From assembly GCF_014839835.1 (NCBI RefSeq), contig NC_071617.1, forward strand, positions 37,769,652-37,833,651: a DNA stretch of 64,000 nucleotides, read 5' to 3'. The first letter of the stretch is position 1. Each line of letters opens with the position of its first letter. Positions 53,101-64,000 of this stretch are shown here, piece after piece. The position numbers and the translations under genes are program-made. A model generated the notes under the pieces. The model did not search any database, was not told the DNA's origin, and saw nothing but the letters and a program-made list of their open reading frames with translations. The DNA is from Dryobates pubescens (Eukaryota; Chordata; Aves; Piciformes; Picidae).

Positions 53101-53955
53101 TAGGGTAGAAGTTACTCCTTTCTGGAAATCATTTTCCACTGAAAGCATGAGAGGTTAAAGCTGTTTACATTGTGTGTTCTCTGCTAGTGCTCTGGCAGCC
53201 ATGTCCACAGGAGACTCACAGCATGCAGGAGGCAGCAGCAGCACCATAGCTCCATCTCTGTGGCCCATCGGGAAGCCTTCCAAGTGCCTCCTGATGTGTT
53301 CTGTGAGCCAAGGTGAACACGCTGTCCCTCTGATTTGCTGGCAATCAACAGAGCATCAGTGGAGCAAATGTGATTCCTGGAAACCTTGGGGAGGCAGGCA
53401 CCATGGTGCAGCTCCAGGAGCTGGCCACAGGAATAAGATGCTGTATGGGGGGAGGCTTTGATGTAAGATTCTTTCCAAAGGGTGAGAAATGGGGAGGGAT
53501 GCAGATGTCCAGTGGGCAGCATCTTTTCTAGCACTTGTTCTGGCATGCACTTTGTGGAGACAGACACATCTGAGGACAAGCACAGGCAATGACACTGAAT
53601 GGATGACACCATTTCGACAGTTTATCCCTAAACTAGCATAAAAACAGGTTAAAAGTTTAATCAGGAAAGGATTGATATAGGATAGATGATATATAGAGCA
53701 ATACTCTTACTTCTTCTCCAGCATTTGTCTCCCTCTGCCTGTGTTCAGCCTGTGCAGTCTTCAGCTGGAGCAAATTGTGTTTTGCCAGCCAGAATATCAC
53801 AGAGTTTTAAATAAGCCTTTCATGCTGCTGACTATGCTCAGGGCAAAGCTCCTCTCTTGGCAGAGTCCACCAGGGTGCTGCTTGCCTGTGGGAATCTGAG
53901 ATCTTAGCTAAACCTCTGATATGTTTTATTTTGTTCTCTGGCCTTCTTGGTGTAG
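50146..53955. other. Intergenic stretch before the SULT6B1 remains
   Basis: No gene recognised. I looked for the first SULT6B1 exon (the part ending YPKCG) and did not find it. A CR1-like relic lies at 52291-52365, and about 52910-53065 is AT-rich with many ATAT/GTAT words. Confidence 0.55.
52291..52365 (-). mobile_element. Diverged CR1-like 3' terminus
   Basis: AATCATAGAATTGTTTAGGT then a TCTAAGATCATTGATGCCAA block: the common avian CR1 end, aged. Confidence 0.65.
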
Positions 53956-56900
53956 GTGTGAACTGGCTTATCCAGATTTTAAGTGATTTGATATTTACAA
54001 CTCTCCCGAGTAAATCGGTAAGTACAGAACTACCATTTATTGACTGTGGAGATCCAGATTCCACTTGAAGTCTGTTGTTTTCTCCCTCCTGCACCCCCGC
54101 ACACACGTTATTAAAATGAAATCATGCAGCAAGTAAAGATATTTCTCCTGAGAGGGGAGAAAAGATAATCTTGGATGACTAATGTCTTTTGATTAGGGGC
54201 TGTTTCACACAAGCGAGTCTCACAGATCATTGCTGCACCCATGTAATAAACCTGTTCTCACTCACTGTTCTGTTTATTTCTAAAGAGAATGAAGGAGATT
54301 CCTTTGCCAAGGATTTTGGTAACACATCTGAATTATGATTGTCTCTCCAGGTATGTTTTCAAGAACAAAGCCAAGGTGGGCTTTTTCCTTTTTCCATGGA
54401 CAAGCTTCATCTTTCTGATGGTACCAGTATGCAAGAGTAATTTTGGGGCCATATCCAAATGCCTGGGTTGGTTTATCACCCTCTACAATTTACAGTAGCC
54501 TTAGGGGTGCTGTAGTTGACATAGACAAGAATGGCTCAGCGCAGTGCAGAATGGCAGTGCTCAGAAATGGCTGGAATGTCACACTTTCCTCTTTTATGCT
54601 ACTCTCTTCTGTGCACAACTGCAATGGGAATGAAAGTGGTAGCAGTATCCCTGCAATGCTGAATGTCTCCTGGTACTCAGTCACTGAACAATGATGAGCA
54701 CTTAGAAGATGTACCAAAGATGAAGAAAATAATTGGTTAAGAAATGGGGATTTTTTTCCTTATGTCATTGATATGAAACAAAACCCCGTAACGTGTCTAA
54801 CAGAAGAATTTAATATGCATAACATGTTGTCAGAAGTGTTTATGCTTCTGTCAGGATTACAGTCTCTTAGGATTTCAAGTACATTATTGCCATACTTTGC
54901 AAAATGGGAGATGATTGTAACAGCTGCAATTTCCTGAAGGAGAATCAAACAGAGCTTTTCTTAGCAGGGGTTTGGCAAATGGTTCATAATAATTTTGCAG
55001 GTCTTTCGTAGTTATGGGATAGTATTCAATGACAATATTACAGCTTTTCCAGTTGCTTCTTTCTACAATTGCTTCATGACCTAAACAAATCGTAGAAGTG
55101 GTAACATCTTCTTTGTTACAATTTGTTCTCCATGCTTTAAGTAATAAAATATTTTGTAGCCCCTGGTATGTTATTAATTGCAGAACATTTGGTTATAGTC
55201 TCAGTTTGGTTGCCAAGGGAAAGGAATGATCTAAAATTGTTGATCTCTTTCTCCCACTGCAGATACTAGTGCTGTTTCAAAACCCTAAACATACAGCTGT
55301 TTAATTTTTCTATTTCCATAATAATTTGCCAAATGTCCCCAGTTCCAGCTCCTGGGATTTTTCTCAGAGTACATGAATGGAAAACGTATTGTTATTGTTA
55401 CTGAATGTAGCTGAAGAAGCAACAGAAAAAACAGTGTTTTAAAAACAACTAAACGGGGCCTGTGGGAAAACAGCTGTGTCATAATTAGTTTACTGATGGC
55501 CAGACATCATGATAAAGGAGGCAGCTGAATGCCAGAATGGGAAAAATGTCCAAAAGATACTTTGCTGCTGGATATTGTGGTCTTCCAGGTAAGGATGAGG
55601 AAGTTACATGGCAGCATTGGGTCAAAATTCTGCCACTTATTGATAGAGGAAACGCTACAGCTATGAAGTGGTAATGAATGACAGTTTGTCTTTACTGTTT
55701 CAGCATACCTCATTAGCAACCCAAATTTTAGGTTGAGTGATACGTGGCTCTGACTTTTTAGAGGTGTTTAAATGACAAGAGAATATCAGAGGGGAACCAC
55801 ATAGTGAAAGTCATTTTTCCGAATGGACACCATTTACATGCAAAAGTTTAGAGGAAGCCTGTGTTATTCCATTGTACAGTACGATATCACAGAAAGGACA
55901 GGCCATTCCATTTGCTTATTTTGATGTAACCAACAGGCAACAGAAGGCAATTCTCCAGTCAGAAATAAGTACTCAGTAAGAAGGTCACACTGATGCTTTT
56001 TAATCTTCTTTATAGTCAGCTGATCATGTAGTCACCTGGAACAAACACATGGAAGATGACACTATTACAATCATAATATATGAAGACCTTAAAGCAGATG
56101 CTGTGTACTAACAGGCAAAACACATCTGATCCCATTCCTTGAAATCTGCTGAAAGGAGCAGCAAAATGCAGAGGTTTCTGAAAGAGAAAATCAAGTTGGT
56201 TTTAGTGACAAGTTGAATCTAGCTATACAAAATGCAGAAAGCATACTGAGAAGGAAAGTATGTATTGTTAATAGATGATGGCAATGTGCATCACAGGTGT
56301 GCAATTCCTTTTAGAGAGAAAGCATATTGCATGTCTCCCTTTCACTGTATGGATTTCAGAACCTGACTGCTATATAATTTTCAAAGTTAGGTGTTGCTTA
56401 AAAACCCTGATTGTGCTTCAGAAAGGTGTCACCTGATTTCATCACAAAGGCTAGTACCATTTGGCAAAGCCCTGTTTAACATGATTAGCAGAAGTGTCCT
56501 ACAAATAGCAGGCCCTTCAGTCATGGTAAGTGGTTAGCACCAACTAAAATGAAATTTTTTATTTTGGCTTTTGTGGGAACTGGGGATAGCCTAGCACTCT
56601 GCCTATGGAGTGCCTCCACAGTTGATTAAGCTGTGTCTTTTAGTCATGGATCAGGCTAGAACTGTAGACTCAGATAACCTCAGACTGAGGGCTCTCCAAA
56701 ATCTAGACTAAAGGTAGACTGCAGCTTAAGGCAGTGTCTTGTTGCACTGCACAAAGCTCTTGCAGTTAAAAGAAAAATCTTGGAACTTTCAGGGTTGCTT
56801 TCACAACTGCTGGCCATCTTTTATGGTCTTCTGCAGCTATATAAGGTGTATGTCAAAGCTATGAAGAGAAACCAGTAGCTTCCTATGTTCACGCTTTACT

Positions 56901-57229
56901 GAAGACACCAAACATAAGGCAAACCAAGAGTGTATTCTAGGGTCAGAGATTCTTGAAGGGAAAAAAAAGAAAAATAAAAAGAAATAAAGGATTATCCTAA
57001 AATATGGTAATAAGAGAGACAAGGTAGTTTTTTTTTGCTTTAAATCATATTCCTTGGTTCTTACATTCAAGACTAATATTTTACTTTTCTTTGTATTCCA
57101 GGTGTGGTTGGAGACTGGAAGAAGTGTTTCCCTGAAGCTCAGAACCAAATGAATGCCAAATTGAAAGTATGCTTATAAGGAGCTAAGCTGGGAGTAAAGT
57201 TAAAATATGATCTGTACTACAAGACCTGA
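53956..57229 (+). pseudogene. SULT6B1: SULT6B1-like cytosolic sulfotransferase, decayed
   Basis: Four pieces, in order and strand, match SULT6B1. 53956-54065: GVNWLIQILSDLIF ... LPFIDCGDPD, following a good acceptor and sitting just after the lost PAPS-binding YPKCG. 54286-54375: RMKEIPLPRILVTHLNYDCL ... FKNKAK, a clean 30-codon exon. 56016-about 56200: TWNKHMEDD and IIIYEDLKAD. 57102-57229: VVGDWKKCFPEAQNQ ... GAKLGVKLKYDLY. Intact members are about 300-residue enzymes moving sulfate from PAPS to small acceptors. Damage seen: a stop (TGA 54066-54068) where the family reads on to a splice donor; loss of the WGSYFD-like codons at the start of the third piece; stops and a frameshift after YEDLKAD; a stop (TAA 57176-57178) with homology continuing past it. 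The first exon and the FRNPKDTAV exon were not found. The position next to CEBPZOS matches the human order. Confidence 0.8.
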
Positions 57230-60200
57230 ACCTCCTTTACAGAAAAAAACACTCATATTCAGCATGCTTTTCATACACTTTTATGAAATGAAATAGAAAC
57301 CAGGACAATATCTGATTTAATAATTTTGAAAATGCATGCAATTTGCAAACCTGTTTCTGCTGTCTTAACTTACACAAGCAATGCTTGCTCATGCAGTTAG
57401 CATCATTAACTTCATGGCATTCTCTTAAATAACCTGTAGCTGTTTGGCCTCACCTGGTTTTTACCACTGTTTTTCTGCTGTAATTTCATGCTACCTGGTA
57501 GAATCCTGTGTGGAATAAATATGCAGCAGGTAAACCTACTGAAACCACTGGAAATCTATTTAGGATGTTTGAAGACATGTTTTTAAATATCAACATGAAG
57601 TATCATTTTGATTCATAATTACTAAATTAGTGGTATTCATATATAGTTTCTGTTTTCATGCCACAAAATGAAATTTCAAAAGGTCTTGTTGCTACTTTCT
57701 ATTTGCAAATAAATGTGAGAAAAAAAGTAAAGGAACTCAGTAGTGGAAACACTTTTGACAGTGTTAAATTTTATTCTGAACTATTGAAGGAATTGCATTG
57801 GACAAAACTTGCTTATGGCAGTTGGAGTCCACCTCCTGGTGGTGGCTTGCTTTATTGCTTAACCTCAGCACAGGGTTACTCATGGGGGAAACTGGAAACA
57901 CATGTTGAGAATATCACATTTTCCCCATGTGATTGTTAGGACTCCAGAGCCCTCATCCTGCTTTGGATGTTGAAGTGAATGAAGAAACTCCTGGCTAGGC
58001 AGCAATGGGAGGAAGTCACTTCTTTATGGTATCAAGTCAAGGAGGTTGGTACCTATCTGGTTTACTTGCTTAGAAGAAGGACTTTTTATACATGGGAGAA
58101 GTAAGTGTACTACTTGCATTACCATGGAAATAGAGCCTTTGCCTGGGGTTGCCAGTATTACTTTATGCCCAACAGTAGTATGTGTGAACTCAGAGACAGG
58201 ATGTGGATTTTCTTCTGGATGTTGGGGAATTTTGAAGTGCCACTGCCTAGAACAGAAAGACTTTGGTGGTGTCAGAAGACCAGTGTGCCCAAGATGGATG
58301 AACATAGAATGGTCTCATAAAGGATTGCCTTTTTAGGCTGCTTTTTTGCCCTGGGGAAGGTGGTTAAACATCAGTATTTGGCTGCTGGTTATTTTCCATA
58401 GTAGAGGCATTTCTTTATCTCTGAAGTAAAGGACCACAAAGAAAAAAGTACACTGAGAAGGATTATGTGGGTAATGGGCACACAGTTGCTAATTTAGCCA
58501 GCAGGGAAGGTTACAATTTGTCAGCTTCTGTCTGAGAAATACCTGCCTTAAGCATGGTAAGTGACTTGGCAGAAGGAGTGTTTGTTACAGCAATATTGGG
58601 TAAAAAATACACCTTAGCCAGTTTGAAAACACAGGTATCAGATATTTGAGGTGTTGACACAGGTGGACTCTGTGAGGCTTTCTACTGCACACTTTGTTAG
58701 CTGATGGTAAACACAGCAAAATCCCAGTCATTCAGTGATAATGAGAATCCCTTTATAAAAGTCTGATAGTGATGAAGAAATTATTATGGTAAATTAACTT
58801 CAATGCATACCTAGGAACAATTAATTTTGCAGTCAAATCTCCACAAAATCCTGTTTGTCTGTATTTCCTGGTATATTCCCCTTTTAATTTTTGTCTCCTA
58901 TTCTAGCTGTGTTTGCTATAACAAAGAAAACTGCATACAGTTCACTGATGGCACAAAAAAATCCAGCAGTTGGTCCTTTAGGTTGACTAGCTGAGATGCC
59001 AGTGTCTCAAAGACTGGCATTCACATGGTGGGAAGAAAGAATTGATGCAGATGTGAATTTGCTTTCGAAATTAACAGCTGTAATAATGACTATTTAAAAT
59101 AAGTAAACCAAAAGTGATGTTCAAGTCACGATTGAGGAGCAAAACAGAAGACACAAAACCAAACTGTATCAGAGTAGGTGGGTTCATAGCAAGCAAATGA
59201 AAGTTTCAGGTCACTAAAGCTATCTCAAGCAAATATGAGGTTCCTTACAAGCTTCACATAGGCACTGGGGAAAGCATCAGCATCAGCTGTTCCTGCTGCA
59301 ATAGTAGGTCAAGATGATTACAAAGCAGTTAACAAATGGAAGTTCAAAAGGCTTTGGCTGAGGATGATGTTGAAACAGGAGCACTATTTCCTTTTAAAGT
59401 AGGTGCCTGCAATTCAAGAGCGAATCCTATTAAAAGATGCTTTAACAGGCTGTTCTTAAACTTTTGCACCTTTGAACTATCAAGGTTATTTAAGATGAAG
59501 TTGTTTGTCTGACTGAAGTAATACTTTGTAGGTTACATTCTTAAATTCCTTATCTGCACATTCTTCCCAGTGTGTATTCACACCCTAATTAATTGGCAGC
59601 TAATGATGAGCATTAAGAACATCATGTAGAAGACCAGTGAGTGTAAAGCACAACTGATTTTTTTTTTCAGCTTTGAGTGTATTGTAGGTTTGCTTCTGTT
59701 AACAATGATGTAGTGGGGAAGAAAGCTAGACATCATGTCACCAGAGCAAGGGAGAATTTGTACCTTCTTCAAGCACTTAAACACATTCAGGATGAAAAAA
59801 ACACTGTGAAGTGCTTTGAAGTGGTGGCTTTGAAGGTCAAATCCAGTAGCCCACAATGACTGCAGCTATTGACAGCAGTTAAACTACATAAAAGATTCAA
59901 ACCCAGAAGAAAAAGTAAACTCCTCTTTGTGGAAAATTTCCAGTTATATATTATTTCAGCTATACATGTAATGAGCAATTTTAGGTATAAAATTTCCATG
60001 CCTATGTCTTATACTTTATATATGTTTTCACTTTTATAGTTTTCTTTGTATTATGGTACTTATCAGTAAACCTTCAAATGGTATTTTTGACACATAACAT
60101 TTACAGAATGTGTTTGATCTACCAGTTTCTAAAGAAGGTGTTCTTTTTCTCATTCCTTGACTATAGTTCTGATTTCATTTTTCTGTACTTGTGACCTGCT

Positions 60201-63200
60201 TCACACATCATTTTCCAGACCTTGTAGGTACTTACGTGTCTGCATTTAGGGTAATCAGTAAATACTGCTCCATTAGTACTTCTTTCACCTCTACTTCCCT
60301 TCTAAACTGTTAAGTAATAATCATTAGGCAGGAAGGAGTATTGAAATTATATTGAAAGACAGATTCGAGGTCTTCTCAGAAAAAAGAAGCATGAATTTGT
60401 TTTGTATGCAACAGGTGGTTCCCTTGTGTGTGTTTAGGGTAATGTAACCAAAAAGGAAAAGAATTCTGCTACAGAATTATAATAAAATACAATGGGATCA
60501 AAGCAATATGAAACAGAGCTCAATTTTCTCATTTACAAAATGCAAGCATTTCATATTGCAGCACAATGCAGTACATTGATTGGAAAGATATCTAATGAAG
60601 ACTTGAAATAGAAGTGCTGTAAAAGTACAGGGTGCATATGACATCCATAGGAACAGCAAATAACTTTTTTTTTTTGAGTGTAGACTGGCTATCAGAAAGG
60701 ATGCCTAATGGATTTATAATGAAAGAGGACATGAAATACAGTTGTTGCAATCTTATTATGACAGCAAATACCTGGGCTTGTATTCTTAAAGGAGTTTGTT
60801 GTTGAAATCCTATAATTTTGATCTGAATTTTAGCTGAGTGATCACCTTTGGTGATGATTATCACTTTCTGTTTTGCTCTTAACACACTTCAGAATTTGGC
60901 AATATACACTAGAAGCATTGAAATGAGACTGGTCAGTGCTTGTTATGTATATTAATATTGTCAGGATTGATGCAAAGGAGAGAAATAGAGAAAAACAATA
61001 TTATGAATAAGAGCATACTGCATCAGTGCTGTTTGCATTGCTGGTGCACTCTGTTAAATGCTCACATTCAGGTCTTTATGATCATGCATACAAGTGTTCT
61101 CCATCACCTTTTGTAATACTTGAATATTAACTAATATGAAGTATTAGCTGATAAAATATTCAGTTTGCATCTGAATGGCAAGATTTTCTTATGATCGCTT
61201 GGTTTCTGCAATAACTTTAGAGGCTTGAGTAAGACAGAAAATGAGTCTTTGACTTTGCTGCAACTGTTAGGCCCTCAGGAGCAGTCAGGAAGTGAAAGGA
61301 GGCTGGGAAACTGTTGTCTTGGGAGGAGTGTGTATTTGTAAATAATGTAAGTTTATTGACACATGCTTGTGGGGTTGCCAGCAAATTCCCTGCTGTTGTG
61401 CATTTTAGAAGCCAGTGAAGTCATTTTCACTACTAAAATACTCATTAGCATTTCCCCAGCAGGTAAATAAGTCGTAGTTTCATTATTACCTGTTTCTGGT
61501 ATATCCATAGACAATGCATTATATCCTCAGAGGAAAAAAATGAAATTCAAGGTAATCTTAGGCATTAGACATATGTCCCAAGATGTTAAAACATGCCCCC
61601 TCCAACAAACAATCAAAAATGGAATGTTTATATTGTTTTTTCTTCTTAATTTATATTCTGCAGGCAGAGAGTGATGGGAATAGCTTCTGCAGATGTCCAG
61701 CCCACTCTCTTCTTTCATTCTTTGGGTGAGTATTTATGCTGACTATGATTTGTATTATTTTTCCAAATTTCCCCCCCCCCCCATTTTTTTCCACCCTGTT
61801 GTTTTTTTTTTTTTTTTCTAATGTCATGGAATCTCTTTTTCCTGACTTTTACCTATTTAGAAAATATTTTTTTTTCCTTCCTCTTCCCCCCCTCCTCCTC
61901 TCAGCCAGCTACTGTATTTGTCTTCACTTAGAGTGTGTATCCTATGAACACCTGTCTTCCTTTCTGCAGTGGTACCAAAGGCACAGTCAGCCAGCATCAC
62001 TAAGCAAAAGTTACCTTAATGTTGAGGTGCTGAGGGAATATACATAGAAACTTTATGTACCAAGGCTGTGAGGTGCTGAGACCTTATGCCAATGAGAGGG
62101 ACCCTGTGGTCTGGTCTGCTTGTGCCTGGGCAAGCTGGGGCATAGCCTGGTAGAGGCTGCCTCCACAGAGGCACCAATAAATAGTCTCCCAGATAAAGAG
62201 TGGCCCTTGCCTCAAGAGGATGCAATGTTAATTGGAGTAGGATAAGGCACAGTGGTAGTGGTTGGGTTTCCTTGCACCTCAGTCCCTCTGAAGTTGGCGG
62301 GGGATGCCTGCAAGTGTCATGTCAGATGTGGTCTAGGGCTATTTTCACACTGAGGGGAGGTTGTGGAGGGAAAATCCCTCTTACCTCACCTTGCCTCAGG
62401 GGCACTGGGAAAGTGAGGTCTTCCAAGGCTGCCAACAGTCCTCTGGCTTGGGGCTCTCCCACCACAGGAGTTTTCTCTCTTGGGCTGTCCAGCACTACAT
62501 GGCCTACTTTTAAAGGTGATAGGTGCTGTTCTCATCTCTGAAAAATACGGTTCAACTCTCAGACCTGGCTGGGGTGAAAACATGGTGGCTGACACATCTC
62601 TTGTGCCAGTCTGCCTGGGGTGAGCTGTGGTTGCAGGGTGGTGGTAAATGAAGTTTCCCATGCTGTCTAAATCATGACCTCCTGAGAATTTTTTAGCAGT
62701 AAAGCCTGGCTGTGGCCTTACCAGAGAGAGAAAAACATGCTGCAGGAGGTTGTAGAGGGACAAGAGCACACAAAACAAGCAGTCAGGAGGGTGGGTCTGA
62801 AGGCTGTATGTGTTTAATAATCTCCATGTGGCTGGAGATTATAATTTGAAGCAAAAAAGCCTTGGGAAAGCCAGCTGCAAGGTGATGCTGGTGGGAAACA
62901 TGCATGTGCTGCAGACTCTCAGCAGAGTAACAAATGTGTTGTAGCGCTGCGGGCTGCTCAGGCTTCCTGTGTCTCACTGTAGAAGAGCAGTAATCATGGT
63001 GGAGGAGTAAACAGGGCAGTAAACAATCTCTGCACTTATCAAATGTGAATGTCTCCGTGGAACTTAATTTCTCTTTGAGGTCATTCTACGCCTCTCTGAC
63101 CCCTGTGCCCAAAGTATTGCAGTTTTAAATAAGCACTCTGAAGCATAAGAGACACAGGGTGTATTTTATATATGGGCAATTTCAAAGTTTCCATACAGTG

Positions 63201-64000
63201 AGGGGCAAGTCCTCTAGGGCTCTCTTGTGTTGCATTTTTCACCGCCAGTGTTTTGAGCGGTTTACGATATAGGGCCATACAAGTGCTTTGTCCACAAATG
63301 AATCATGTGCTGAAAGCCCAAGGGTACCAAAAAGAGATGAAAAACGCATTAATACACAAAGACATCTATGTAATGCTGTAGAGTAAGTATCATTATTAAC
63401 TGTTGAAAATACAAAGCTATTTGCCAGCATGACAGACCCTCCAGAACAACAATAACGCAAGTAGCCTGAGCTTGCTTCAGAAGCAAAGATGCTCCAATTT
63501 GAGAATTAAGTAAAAATCACTCAGGTGAAAAAGAATGTATATGATAATGTTAGCTTGGCTACAGCAATGCTGCAGCTTTTCAGCAGCACAAAAGTGGAGA
63601 TGGCTTCTGACACACACTAAGGAAAGTGTATCAAAGGAGTCAATAAGGCAAATCACATTCATTGAGGAAGGAACAATTCAGTTGGAAAAAGAGGGAAATT
63701 AAACCAAACTCCTTGCAAAAATATGAACATAAGTACAGAATTAGTTGCAACTGAAGAACACAAAAGTTAGGGCAAGATTGCTTAAGGCATATGTTGAAAG
63801 AAACAAAATGAATATTTTTTGTGGCTTGTTCATAGACAAGATGGTGAGGCAGGAGTCTTCTCTAGTCTGGGAGCTGCTTAGCCATGATTATTGCAGTTCC
63901 AAGGACTCAGGACAGCAAAGGCCACAGGACAAATTTGTCAGCTAACACAATCTTTGAATTACTTGCTTGCTATGCCTTCAAAAGATGGTATAGGACTCTG
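57230..64000. other. Intergenic or unrecognised, 6.8 kb
   Basis: EIF2AK2 is expected next from the human order, but no double-stranded-RNA-binding or kinase exon was recognised. Present are short homopolymer runs (C near 61771-61782, T near 61802-61818) and frames of up to 113 codons without domain or splice support. No CR1 tail was seen, unlike the rest of the window. Confidence 0.5.

Noticed and set aside
53174-53461. 95-codon frame upstream of the SULT6B1 remains as its first exon
   Set aside because: Lacks the YPKCG end and any sulfotransferase N-terminal block.
57658-57939. 93-codon frame as a possible EIF2AK2 exon
   Set aside because: No double-stranded-RNA-binding or kinase motif is visible.

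Overview
The window reads as vertebrate nuclear DNA from a bird. The evidence is a dense load of chicken-repeat-1 (CR1) LINE 3' ends (about 19 recognised pieces on both strands), LTR pieces of avian endogenous-retrovirus type, short introns, two CpG islands, and a gene order known from amniotes (human 2p22). The heavy CR1 load, with tails built on AATAG pentamers, would suit a CR1-rich lineage such as woodpeckers and allies, but that is only a guess.

Layout. (1) 1-14.6 kb, plus strand: the 3' half of PRKD3 (protein kinase D3), holding the whole kinase domain and a long 3' UTR. (2) 16.0-21.7 kb, minus strand: all ten coding exons of NDUFAF7, a mitochondrial complex I assembly methyltransferase. 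(3) 21.68-21.95 kb: a 268-bp CpG-rich bidirectional promoter. (4) 21.95-40.73 kb, plus strand: all sixteen coding exons of CEBPZ, a Noc1/Mak21-type ribosome-biogenesis protein, with CR1 and LTR insertions in its introns. (5) 40.81-42.83 kb, minus strand: CEBPZOS, a 73-residue mitochondrial membrane protein in three small exons, converging tail-to-tail on CEBPZ with 75 bp between the stop codons. (6) 42.5-43.1 kb: the CpG island at the CEBPZOS start. (7) 43-54 kb: intergenic DNA with CR1 pieces, an LTR and a 217-bp polypurine tract. (8) 53.96-57.23 kb, plus strand: scattered, damaged exons of the sulfotransferase gene SULT6B1. (9) 57.2-64 kb: no gene recognised.

The strands and order PRKD3(+) NDUFAF7(-) CEBPZ(+) CEBPZOS(-) SULT6B1(+) match the human block read in reverse. 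The genes are not an operon. Their only visible links are the shared NDUFAF7/CEBPZ promoter and the overlapping CEBPZ/CEBPZOS 3' ends. Exon boundaries were set by hand from splice sites, phase and recalled family sequences; every CDS joined here keeps an open frame. I found no sign of a novel multi-gene system. The most notable items are the decayed SULT6B1, the interlocked CEBPZ/CEBPZOS ends and the expanded pentamer arrays at CR1 tails.
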